Positions 55,450-64,000 of a stretch of 64,000 nt of DNA are shown piece by piece; the first letter of the stretch is position 1, and each line of letters opens with the position of its first letter. The stretch is taken from contig CAKMZB010000001.1 of assembly GCA_929200315.1 (NCBI GenBank), positions 440,355 to 504,354 on the forward strand, given 5' to 3'. Source of the DNA: an uncultured Alphaproteobacteria bacterium (GTDB lineage: Bacteria; Pseudomonadota; Alphaproteobacteria; Rhizobiales; Rhizobiaceae). The notes under the pieces are model-generated. The model was not told where the DNA came from. It did no database searches and was given only the letters and a program-made list of their open reading frames with translations. The position numbers and the translations under genes were made by a program.

Positions 55450-56838
55450 ATGGCTTACGACTATGATCTCTTCGTCATTGGCGGCGGGTCCGGCGGTGTG
55501 CGCGCAGCTCGCCGTGTCGGTGCACTGGGCAAGAAGGTGGGGTTGGCGGAGAAAAGCCGCATGGGTGGCACCTGTGTCGTTCGCGGTTGCGTACCCAAAA
55601 AGCTCTATGTCTATGCCTCGACTTTCCCTGAGGCCTTTGAGGATGCTGCTGGCTACGGCTGGACCGTAGGGGAGACCTCGTTCGACTGGTCAACCTTGCG
55701 GGATAACAAGGAGAGGGAAATCACGCGCCTGGAAGGCCTCTACCGCAGCGGTCTCGCCTCTAATGACGTTGAGACATTTGACACCCGCGCCGTTCTGCGT
55801 GGGTCGCATGAAGTCTATCTGGAAGGCGAAGATCGCACTGTTACCGCGGAGCGCATCATCATCGCGGTTGGCGGCTACCCCAATCCCCACGCCGCGCTGC
55901 CTGGTCGCGAGCATACGATCACTTCCGATGAAGCGTTTGATCTGGAAAAGCTGCCCAAAAGCATCGTTATTGCTGGCGCGGGCTACATCGCTATTGAATT
56001 TGCCGGCATTTTCAACGGCCTGGGTGTCGATACGACGATCCTCTACCGCGGGCAGGAAATTCTCTCCAGTTTCGATGAAGACATGCGTCGGCAACTCCAC
56101 GAGGAATACCTGGAACGGGGCATCAAGATCGTCACTGGGCAGGTTTTCGAAAATGTCCAACTTGGTGAGAACGGCAAGAAAATCGCCACCCTCTCCGGTG
56201 GTGACGTGATGGAAGTCGATGAAATCATGCTTGCCCTCGGGCGCCTCCCGTCAACAGACGGGCTTGGGCTTGAGGTTGCCGGTGTAAAAACCGATGGTCG
56301 TGGCTACATTCAGGTTGATGAATTCTCCCGCACCAATGTGCCCAGCATCTGGGCGCTCGGCGACGTGACGGACCGTGTGCAACTCACTCCCGTGGCGATC
56401 CATGAAGCCATGTGCTTTGTCGCAACGGAATATCAGGGCCGCCCGGAAAAGCCCGACCACGCTATGATCCCCACCGCCGTTTTCTCCCATCCTGAGATCG
56501 GCACAGTTGGCATCACGGAGAACGATGCCCGCGAATGTGGCAAGGCCTATCGCATGTACCGCGCCCGCTTCCGCTCTATGAAATACACCCTTGCCGGGCG
56601 CGAAAGCTTCATGGTGATGAAGTTAATCGTGGAGGCTGACAGCGACATCGTGGTGGGAGCTCATGTCATTGGGCCCGATGCCGGGGAAATGGCACAAATT
56701 CTGGCGATCCCGATGAAGATGAAGGCCAAGAAGGCCGATTTTGACGCCACCATGGCCTTGCATCCAAGTGCAGCGGAAGAGCTGGTAACGATGTATGACC
56801 CAAGCTACCGCATCGAGAACGGTGAGCGGATCGACTAG
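55450..56838 (+). CDS. gor: glutathione-disulfide reductase
   Basis: The product is 462 aa. It reduces oxidised glutathione with NADPH and FAD. The FAD site is VIGGGSGGVRAAR (9-21), the redox disulfide is Cys42-Cys47 in GGTCVVRGCVPKK, the NADPH fold has VIAGAGYIAIEFAGIF, and the C-terminal interface has the catalytic HPSAAEELV. The stop overlaps the stop of the convergent mazG. It is the third gene of the rpiA-DUF2059-gor cluster. Confidence 0.96.
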   Translation: MAYDYDLFVIGGGSGGVRAARRVGALGKKVGLAEKSRMGGTCVVRGCVPKKLYVYASTFPEAFEDAAGYGWTVGETSFDWSTLRDNKEREITRLEGLYRSGLASNDVETFDTRAVLRGSHEVYLEGEDRTVTAERIIIAVGGYPNPHAALPGREHTITSDEAFDLEKLPKSIVIAGAGYIAIEFAGIFNGLGVDTTILYRGQEILSSFDEDMRRQLHEEYLERGIKIVTGQVFENVQLGENGKKIATLSGGDVMEVDEIMLALGRLPSTDGLGLEVAGVKTDGRGYIQVDEFSRTNVPSIWALGDVTDRVQLTPVAIHEAMCFVATEYQGRPEKPDHAMIPTAVFSHPEIGTVGITENDARECGKAYRMYRARFRSMKYTLAGRESFMVMKLIVEADSDIVVGAHVIGPDAGEMAQILAIPMKMKAKKADFDATMALHPSAAEELVTMYDPSYRIENGERID

Positions 56839-57674
56839 CCTTTCGCTCCCTGCCAGAGCGCTTCCAACCCATCGAGGTCATAATCGGCAAGGCCTTTGCC
56901 TTCAGCTTTCGCAGCCTTTTCCATGGACGTAAAACGGTTGCGCATTTTTGCGTTGGTCAACGCCAGGGCCCGTTCCGGGTCAATCTCGCGATGGCGGGCA
57001 AGGTTGGTGATGGCAAAAAGCACATCGCCCAGTTCATCCGCCTCCATTTGCGTTGATTTGCTGTCCAGCTCCGCTTCCAGCTCGTCCAGTTCCTCGCGCA
57101 CCTTGGCGATGACGTCTTTTGCGTTATCCCAATCAAAACCAACCGTCGCCGCCCGCTGCTGTAGTTTGAGCGCTTGCGCCAGTGGGGGCAGGGTGCGGGG
57201 CACATCGTCGAGAACGCCTTTGGAGGCATCCTTCGGCGGCAAGCCAAGTTCCTCACGGCGCCTGGCGCGGGTGGCTTTCTCCTGCGCCTTGATGCGGTTC
57301 CAGGTGCCTTTGGCCATGCCCGCGGACCGGGCATCTTCGTCGCCAAAGACATGCGGATGGCGGCGGATCATTTTGGTGGTGATGCCCTCCACAACATCGC
57401 CAAAATCAAACGACGCCTCCTCAGCGGCCATCTGCGCGTAGTAGACGACCTGCAGGAGCAGATCCCCAAGCTCTTCGCGCAGGTCTTCGTGGTCATCGCG
57501 CTCAATTGCGTCGACCACTTCGTAGGTCTCTTCAATCGTGTAGGGCACAATGGAGGCGAAGGTCTGCTCGACATCCCAGGGGCAACCCGTCTGCGGGTCA
57601 CGCAACGCTGCCATGATCTCCAACAGCCGGGACATGTCGCGCGATGGGGTCATGGTTTGCTCGGTTCTGGACAT
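56835..57674 (-). CDS. mazG: nucleoside triphosphate pyrophosphohydrolase MazG
   Basis: The product is 279 aa, close to E. coli MazG (263). It contains two MazG domains: the first (about 20-120) has GCPWDVEQTFAS, TYEVVDAIERDDHEDLREELGDLLLQVV and the second (about 160-265) has VREELDELEAELDS and EADELGDVLFAITNLARH, which carry the metal-binding EExxE/ExxD motifs. It hydrolyses NTPs and dNTPs, including damaged ones, and affects ppGpp levels. It overlaps gor on the opposite strand. Confidence 0.95.
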   Translation of the reverse strand: MSRTEQTMTPSRDMSRLLEIMAALRDPQTGCPWDVEQTFASIVPYTIEETYEVVDAIERDDHEDLREELGDLLLQVVYYAQMAAEEASFDFGDVVEGITTKMIRRHPHVFGDEDARSAGMAKGTWNRIKAQEKATRARRREELGLPPKDASKGVLDDVPRTLPPLAQALKLQQRAATVGFDWDNAKDVIAKVREELDELEAELDSKSTQMEADELGDVLFAITNLARHREIDPERALALTNAKMRNRFTSMEKAAKAEGKGLADYDLDGLEALWQGAKG

Positions 57675-57701
57675 GCAAATAGCAGGAGCCTTGCTGATTG
57701 C

Positions 57702-58547
57702 CTATTTCACCTTCGCGGAGGGCACGTATTTTGAAACCAGCTCGACCATGTTGTTATCGCGCTCACGCCAGGTGTCTTCCCCCAGGATCACGGCAACGAT
57801 GTTGCGCCCACCATAACGAAGCGAGGTGGCCAGATTAAAGCCGGACGCGCGGGTATAACCCGTCTTCATGCCGTCCGCTCCGCGCAGACGCCCAAGCACA
57901 CGGTTGTGGCCGCGGATTTCCTTACCTTTGAAGATGAAGGAGGTAAGCTTGAAATAGGATCGGAATTGCGGGTGATCACGGCGCAGAGCGATGGTGAGCA
58001 TCGCCATGTCCCGCGCGGTGGAAACCATCTTCTCGTCCGGCAGACCGGAAGCATTGCCAAAGACTGTCTTCTGCAACCCAAGCTCGCGCCCGCGCTGGGT
58101 CATCCTGCGGGCAAAGGTTTTTTCTGACTCGGAAATGTATTCAGCTACAGCGGTGGCGACGTCGTTGGCACTTTTTACCGATAGAGCACGGATTGCAGTA
58201 TCGAGTGAGATCGACGATCCCGGCTTCATGTGAATTTTCGAGGCGGGTTTTCCAGCAGCATTCTTAGAAATAGGCAGTTTTGAATCCTGATCGAGCCCAT
58301 TCGCCTTCATGTGGTCGAAGAGCAGATAGAGCGTCATCATCTTGGCAAGTGAAGCAGGATAGCGGATCGCGTCGGCGCGCTTGGAATAGAGCACCTCACC
58401 GCTCGACGCATCGATTACGATCGCTGCAAAGCGCTGATTCTGCGCTGCATGCGGGTCGAGCGTGCTCGCCGCCGTGCAGGAGATGAGTGCGATAGAAGTG
58501 ATGAGCGCGAGTGCAACGCGCCAGATATCCGCAGTTTTGCGTGCCAT
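57702..58547 (-). CDS. D-alanyl-D-alanine carboxypeptidase-like lipoprotein or exported protein (PBP5 family)
   Basis: The product is 281 aa. The penicillin-binding motifs are all present: SLAK (Ser66, Lys69), SAN (126-128) and KTG (228-230). The N-terminus has a hydrophobic signal with LISC (21-24), a lipobox, so it may be a lipoprotein; the rest of the signal is unusual, so a Sec signal peptide is an alternative. There is no PBP5 C-terminal membrane anchor domain, which fits the short form. It trims pentapeptides from cell wall precursors. It follows psuG on the same strand after 103 bases. Confidence 0.9.
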   Translation of the reverse strand: MARKTADIWRVALALITSIALISCTAASTLDPHAAQNQRFAAIVIDASSGEVLYSKRADAIRYPASLAKMMTLYLLFDHMKANGLDQDSKLPISKNAAGKPASKIHMKPGSSISLDTAIRALSVKSANDVATAVAEYISESEKTFARRMTQRGRELGLQKTVFGNASGLPDEKMVSTARDMAMLTIALRRDHPQFRSYFKLTSFIFKGKEIRGHNRVLGRLRGADGMKTGYTRASGFNLATSLRYGGRNIVAVILGEDTWRERDNNMVELVSKYVPSAKVK

Positions 58548-58650
58548 GCTAGACTGTCCAGCCGAGATAGTTCCCCGTGCGGCAAGGCATCGGCTGTCTC
58601 GGCTTTGAGGTCAATGGGGCGGCTTGGCCTATGCCCTGTTGAGCGTTGCC

Positions 58651-59556
58651 TCAGGATCGGAGCGCGACCGCGATCTCAGCCGCCAGACGCGCATTGTTGC
58701 GCACCAGCGCGATGTTGGTCTCCAGGCTCCGCCCGCCACTCTGCTCAACAATTTCGCCGAGCAGGAAGGGCGTGACCTCCTTGCCGGTGATTCCGGCGGT
58801 ATTTGCCTTTTCAAGGGCGCTGTTGATCCAAAGATCGACCTCATTTGCCAATAAAGCCGCGCTATTTGGAACCGGGTTTGCGATGAGCGTGCCGCCCTCT
58901 ATCCCCATTTCAGCACGAATTTTGGCGTGGGAAGCTATCTCCTGCGCGGTGTCCATGCGCAAAGGTGCGTATAAACCGCTCTCTCTGGACCAGAAAGCGG
59001 GTAATTCGTCGGATCCTACCGAAATGACTGGAACGCCATTAGTTTCAAGTACTTCAAAGGTTTTGTTGAGATCCAGAATAGCCTTTGCTCCGGCGCAAAC
59101 GACGATGACATCGGTGCGACCGAGTTCCTCCAAATCTGCTGAGATATCAAAGCTTTGGTCGGCTCCACGGTGGACGCCACCGATTCCGCCGGTGGCGAAG
59201 ACGGAGATTCCGGCAAGCTCCGCCAGCATCATGGTGGCGGCCACCGTAGTAGCCCCTGTTTTCCCCGCCGCAACGCAATAAGCAAGGTCGGCACGGGAGA
59301 GTTTCATGACGTCTTTTTGCTGACCCAACTCATTGAGTTCATTGTCGCAAAGCCCGATGCGAACTTCGCCGTTCACCACAGCCATAGTTGCAGGAACAGC
59401 ACCGCCCGCGCGGATATCTTCCTCCACCAAACGTGCCGTCTCGACATTGCGCGGATAGGGCATTCCGTGGGTAATTATGGTCGATTCCAGCGCAACAAGC
59501 GGCTTGTTTTCAGCCCGCGCATCGGCGACTTCCTGCGAAAAGACGAGATCAATCAA
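58651..59556 (-). CDS. psuG: pseudouridine-5'-phosphate glycosidase
   Basis: The product is 301 aa from a TTG at 59556; E. coli PsuG is 312. It splits pseudouridine 5'-phosphate into uracil and ribose 5-phosphate. Marks are VALESTIITHGMPYPRN at the start, then GKTGATTVAATM, VFATGGIGGVHRG, CAGAKAILDLNKTFEVLETNGVPV and GGTLIANPVP. The start overlaps the psuK stop by 8 bases, so the pair is coupled. No pseudouridine transporter follows. Confidence 0.94.
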   Translation of the reverse strand: MIDLVFSQEVADARAENKPLVALESTIITHGMPYPRNVETARLVEEDIRAGGAVPATMAVVNGEVRIGLCDNELNELGQQKDVMKLSRADLAYCVAAGKTGATTVAATMMLAELAGISVFATGGIGGVHRGADQSFDISADLEELGRTDVIVVCAGAKAILDLNKTFEVLETNGVPVISVGSDELPAFWSRESGLYAPLRMDTAQEIASHAKIRAEMGIEGGTLIANPVPNSAALLANEVDLWINSALEKANTAGITGKEVTPFLLGEIVEQSGGRSLETNIALVRNNARLAAEIAVALRS

Positions 59557-60388
59557 AGCTATAACTCCGGTCAGGGTAGGGGCCGTTGCTGCAAAGCACG
59601 GCCGCGGCAGCTCCCATGCCTATCCCCACGGCTTCACGCAACGAAAGACCGCAAGAAAGCCCATATAAAGTGCCCCCGGCAATCGCATCTCCGGCTCCAA
59701 TGACATTTACAACGGGCTCAACTGATTGAACAGGAAGGGAAATCTGGCTATCTCCTTCGATAACCGTGATCGCCTCCGCACCATTGGTGATAACCACCGA
59801 GGCGGCACTTATAGCGCGAAATACTGAGAGTTTTCCATTACATAACTCTTCCCACTCGGTACGGTTGGTGAAAAGAAGAAAGGCCTTCGAAAGCGCTTCT
59901 TTCAACCGCCCAACTTTCGCCAGAGAAACACTGGCCAGAGCCACTGGAGCAGAAGATTCTTTTGTGATTTCAGATATATGCGAGGCAGACAAGTTCGCAT
60001 CGACATAGATCCAACTCCATTCGCCCCCAGGCAAATCAAACGTCGCCTTTTCGCTCCCCTCCATATCAGAAGCAGCAATCACCAATTCCCCATCCGGCTG
60101 CACTACAGCCACGTAAGTGCCTGTTCGTAATGCAGTTTCGGCATGAAGCTGTATGTCACGTTCCTCAAGAGCCAGTCGCAACGCCGCCCCGGCCGCATCC
60201 TCTCCAATCACAGTCGCCAGATCAGATTTACCCCCGCACCAGGAATGTATGCTAGCCGCATTTAAGGCCGCCCCACCCGGTACTTGGCTCACAATTGCCG
60301 GGTTTGATGCACCTGAAATTGCAGAAGAATCCGCTTGGGCGAGAATATCCATATTCGCCGCGCCTATAAAGAGGACCGGCGCTGTCAC
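59549..60388 (-). CDS. psuK: pseudouridine kinase (PfkB family)
   Basis: The product is 279 aa from a GTG at 60388. The PfkB patterns are the glycine-rich start (FIGAANMDI), PGGAALNAA and the catalytic region VIGAGDAIAGGTLYGL. With psuG directly downstream the obvious reading is pseudouridine kinase, the first step of pseudouridine breakdown. It is shorter than the E. coli enzyme. Its start is 30 bases from the SOS box that also faces recA, so SOS control of the pair is possible. Confidence 0.88.
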   Translation of the reverse strand: MTAPVLFIGAANMDILAQADSSAISGASNPAIVSQVPGGAALNAASIHSWCGGKSDLATVIGEDAAGAALRLALEERDIQLHAETALRTGTYVAVVQPDGELVIAASDMEGSEKATFDLPGGEWSWIYVDANLSASHISEITKESSAPVALASVSLAKVGRLKEALSKAFLLFTNRTEWEELCNGKLSVFRAISAASVVITNGAEAITVIEGDSQISLPVQSVEPVVNVIGAGDAIAGGTLYGLSCGLSLREAVGIGMGAAAAVLCSNGPYPDRSYSFD

Positions 60389-60417
60389 GAATCGTCTCCA
60401 AATGGAATTGGTGTGTG

Positions 60418-60432
60418 GAACATGATTAGAAC
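60418..60432. promoter_or_regulatory. SOS box (LexA site) between psuK and recA
   Basis: GAAC (60418-60421), 7 bases, GAAC (60429-60432) matches the direct-repeat LexA site known for alphaproteobacteria (GAAC-N7-GAAC, or GTTC-N7-GTTC on the other strand) exactly. It is 118 bases before the recA ATG and 30 bases from the psuK start. Confidence 0.85.
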
Positions 60433-60549
60433 ATGTGCCGAATTTGCTAATGATAATAATGCGCTGATGCAGGCTTTACACATGAGAACAAAATGGGTAC
60501 GAATGATGAAATTGCATGGCCAACGGCCCCGTGAAATAAGGACAACACC

Positions 60550-61650
<1,101 letters not shown>

Positions 61651-61733
61651 GGCCGGGGGCCATCCGGGTAATAGCGCCGTATTCCAGTATTCTCGTCCGG
61701 TCACTCGCGACAGCTAGGATCAGTAAAATTGAG

Positions 61734-61766
61734 CCCCGAGCTGGCTGCCGCCGTTTCGGGGTTTTC
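61734..61766 (+). terminator. rho-independent terminator of recA
   Basis: CCCCGA (61734-61739) pairs with TCGGGG (61756-61761), with a 16-base loop, followed by TTTTC. It lies 84 bases after the recA stop. The stem is short, so it is a fair rather than strong terminator. Confidence 0.65.
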
Positions 61767-61936
61767 TTGTTGTGTTGCGATCGCATCGCGGTTTTTCCGA
61801 CCTCGCGAACCTCGCATTTCATCACCCGCGACCCAGCTATTCAGTTGAAAGGCGATGGCGAACCTGTTCAAAGGCCTGTCAGAGAAAACCCGCAGCTTTC
61901 CAACGCGGGCGCGTAGTAACCAAAGCGGAAAATCCG

Positions 61937-64000
61937 ATGACCGGCGTCAACGAGATCAGATCGACATTTCTCAACTATTTCAAACAGAACGGGCACGAGT
62001 CGGTCGCATCGTCCTCGCTCGTTCCGCACAATGATCCAACGCTCATGTTTACCGCTGCAGGCATGGTGCAGTTCAAGAACCTCTTCACAGGTCTTGAAAC
62101 GCGCGATTATACTCGTGCTGCATCCAGCCAAAAATGCGTGCGCGCTGGCGGTAAGCACAACGATCTCGACAATGTTGGCTACACAGCCCGTCATCACACG
62201 TTCTTTGAGATGCTCGGTAATTTTTCCTTCGGCGATTATTTTAAGGCTGATGCAATTGAGCTCGCCTGGAACCTGATTACCAAGGAACTCGGTCTTGACC
62301 GGGATCGCCTTCTCGTCACCGTCTATCATGAAGACGATGAGGCCCATGATCTTTGGAAGAAGGTGGCAGGCCTTTCTGAAGACCGCATTATTCGCATCGC
62401 TACATCTGATAATTTCTGGGCCATGGGCGATACCGGTCCTTGCGGCCCGTGTTCAGAGATTTTCTACGATCATGGTGATCATATCTGGGGTGGACCTCCG
62501 GGGTCGCCGGAGGAAGATGGCGACCGCTTTGTCGAGATATGGAACCTCGTTTTCATGCAATTTGAGCAGGTGGACGCTGAAAAACGTATTGATCTGCCCA
62601 GACCGTCCATCGATACTGGTATGGGGCTCGAACGCATTGCGGCAGTGCTTCAGGGCACGCACGACAATTATTACATCGATCTTTTCAAGGCGCTCATTAC
62701 GTCAATTGAGGAGGGCGTCGGTAAGGCCAGTACGCCAGAGAACAAGGCGAGCTATCGCGTCATTGCAGATCACCTGCGCGCCACATGTTTTCTGATGGCT
62801 GACGGCGTTTTGCCGTCCAATGAGGGACGTGGCTACGTTCTGCGCCGCATTATGCGCCGCGCCATGCGCCATGCTAGCTTGCTCGGCACGAGTGATCCGC
62901 TGATGCACAAACTGGTTCCTTCGCTCATCACGCAGATGGGCGCAGCCTATCCCGAACTCGGTCGTGCCGAAGCGCTGATGACAGAGACGTTGAAGCTGGA
63001 AGAGACGCGCTTTCGCAAAACGCTGACGCGCGGTCTCCAATTACTCGATGACGCAACAGCTGATCTGAAAGCTGGAGAAGAACTCGACGGCACCGTCGCG
63101 TTCAAGCTTTATGATACATACGGTTTCCCTCTTGATCTGACGCAAGATGCTCTGCGTCGCCGTGAGATTGGCGTTGATCTGGATGCTTATAACGTTGCCA
63201 TGGAGAAGCAGCGCGAAGAAGCGCGGGCGTCCTGGACTGGTGCGGGCGGGGCCGCAGATGACGCACTTTGGTTCACCTTGCGCGAAGAGCACGGAGCAAC
63301 GGAGTTTCTGGGTTACGACCGCGAGGAGAGCCAAGCCGCTTTGTTAGCGCTCGTCTCCAACGGCGCTCAGGTCGGCAAGGCGAAGATGGGCGACGAGATC
63401 GCTCTCGTCTTCAACCAAACGCCATTCTACGCCGAATCCGGTGGCCAGATGGGGGATACCGGTATGATCACTTTCCCGGACGGTACAGTTTCCGTGAATG
63501 ATACCAAGAAACGAGCTGACGGCCTCTTTGTCCATTACGGCAAAGTCGAAGATGGCACGGTTGCAGTTGGGGAAGGGGCGAACCTTACGGTCGACCATGC
63601 CCGGCGCGGCCGCCTGCGCGGCAATCATTCCGCGACCCACCTCGTCCACGAGGCTCTGCGCGAGGTGCTCGGCAATCACGTGTCGCAGAAAGGCTCACTT
63701 GTTGCGCCAGAACGGTTGCGCTTTGATTTCTCCCACACCAAAGCCGTGGCGGCTGAGGAGATGGCAAAGATCGACGCCCTCGCCAACGCCTATGTGCAGC
63801 AGAATAGCTCCGTCAGCACCACGCTCATGGCAGTAGACGATGCGATTGAAGCTGGCGCCCAGGCGCAGTTTGGCGAAAAATACGGAGACGAAGTTCGCGT
63901 TGTCTCCATGGGACAAGCCATGGACGGCGAGCGCGAGGGCAAGCCCTGGTCGCTTGAACTCTGCGGCGGCACCCATGTGAGCGCCACCGGAGATATTGGC
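61937..64000 (+). CDS. alaS: alanine--tRNA ligase, N-terminal 688 residues
   Basis: The gene begins at ATG 61937 and runs off the right edge in frame after 688 codons; a full AlaS is about 880 residues, so roughly a fifth is missing. The class II catalytic core shows [53 protein letters not shown] and [13 protein letters not shown]. The editing domain zinc site is HSATH (564-568) with CGGTH (676-680). It charges tRNA-Ala and corrects Ser and Gly mischarging. The 286 bases between recA and alaS hold the terminator and presumably its promoter. Confidence 0.97.
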   Translation, partial: MTGVNEIRSTFLNYFKQNGHESVASSSLVPHNDPTLMFTAAGMVQFKNLFTGLETRDYTRAASSQKCVRAGGKHNDLDNVGYTARHHTFFEMLGNFSFGDYFKADAIELAWNLITKELGLDRDRLLVTVYHEDDEAHDLWKKVAGLSEDRIIRIATSDNFWAMGDTGPCGPCSEIFYDHGDHIWGGPPGSPEEDGDRFVEIWNLVFMQFEQVDAEKRIDLPRPSIDTGMGLERIAAVLQGTHDNYYIDLFKALITSIEEGVGKASTPENKASYRVIADHLRATCFLMADGVLPSNEGRGYVLRRIMRRAMRHASLLGTSDPLMHKLVPSLITQMGAAYPELGRAEALMTETLKLEETRFRKTLTRGLQLLDDATADLKAGEELDGTVAFKLYDTYGFPLDLTQDALRRREIGVDLDAYNVAMEKQREEARASWTGAGGAADDALWFTLREEHGATEFLGYDREESQAALLALVSNGAQVGKAKMGDEIALVFNQTPFYAESGGQMGDTGMITFPDGTVSVNDTKKRADGLFVHYGKVEDGTVAVGEGANLTVDHARRGRLRGNHSATHLVHEALREVLGNHVSQKGSLVAPERLRFDFSHTKAVAAEEMAKIDALANAYVQQNSSVSTTLMAVDDAIEAGAQAQFGEKYGDEVRVVSMGQAMDGEREGKPWSLELCGGTHVSATGDIG

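Overview
The window is ordinary chromosomal housekeeping DNA from an alphaproteobacterium, most likely of the Hyphomicrobiales (Rhizobiales) type. The evidence is gene content and order: a PCM-like methyltransferase before a TolC channel, PopZ before valS, an IscU-like scaffold then yidD then thrS, rpiA then a DUF2059 protein then gor, and recA before alaS. An alphaproteobacterial SOS box (GAAC-N7-GAAC) also sits before recA. Coding density is very high, with many 1-8 base overlaps of the ATGA, GTGA and TTGA kind. I see no phage, insertion sequence, CRISPR array, secretion island or toxin-antitoxin module. Species and genus cannot be named from the sequence alone.

Layout. 1-2.9 kb: acyl-CoA related genes (a thioesterase and two divergent crotonase-fold proteins that both lack the usual catalytic glutamates), a CoA-binding protein and a small transporter. 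2.9-7.1 kb: methionine/threonine branch (metY, hom), a small lipoprotein, and glpX. 7.1-9.9 kb: photolyase and cyclopropane fatty acid synthase, a stress pair behind a possible EcfG promoter. 10-13.6 kb: OmpA-type lipoprotein, tRNA-Asn, tRNA-Cys, PCM-like protein, TolC. 13.6-24.3 kb: popZ, valS, clpP, clpX, lon, an HU gene and a gamma carbonic anhydrase, which form a protein quality control and nucleoid block. 24.3-32.5 kb: transglutaminase-like peptidase, rhomboid, hisI, folE, Fe-S scaffold, yidD, thrS, a three-repeat exported protein, two flavoproteins and a cold shock gene.

32.5-40.7 kb: a minus-strand run pntA-pntB-nadK-maoC-citE-like that joins NADPH supply to acyl-CoA chemistry, then tRNA-Thr, a retropepsin-like membrane protease, DUF1289, and divergent cobS/cobT for the last steps of cobalamin synthesis. 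40.7-44.2 kb: histidine kinase, GST, Fe-S type uracil-DNA glycosylase, AsnC-type regulator. 44.2-49.7 kb: two palindromic repeat elements, then a tight minus-strand operon (MFS exporter, fdhD, mobA, mobB, moeA, beta-hydroxyacid dehydrogenase) for molybdenum cofactor and formate dehydrogenase maturation, although no formate dehydrogenase lies in the window. 49.7-57.7 kb: transporter, L,D-transpeptidase, fumarase, tRNA-Val overlapped by gph, rpiA, DUF2059, gor, mazG. 57.7-64 kb: D,D-carboxypeptidase-like protein, psuG/psuK for pseudouridine breakdown, recA, and alaS, which runs off the end.

The most interesting signals are small and regulatory: a possible H-type pseudoknot leader that would cover the metY ribosome binding site; three TTTC-based motifs spaced exactly 20 bp apart just upstream of a good hup promoter; an EcfG-like promoter before phrB-cfa; a sigma-32-like promoter before lon; one SOS box lying between recA and the divergent psuK-psuG pair; a common -35/-10 design at all four tRNA genes; a small membrane protein whose ribosome binding site would lie inside the tRNA-Asn acceptor stem; and a phosphatase gene whose last 14 codons or so are antisense to tRNA-Val. 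I found no convincing large undescribed system here.
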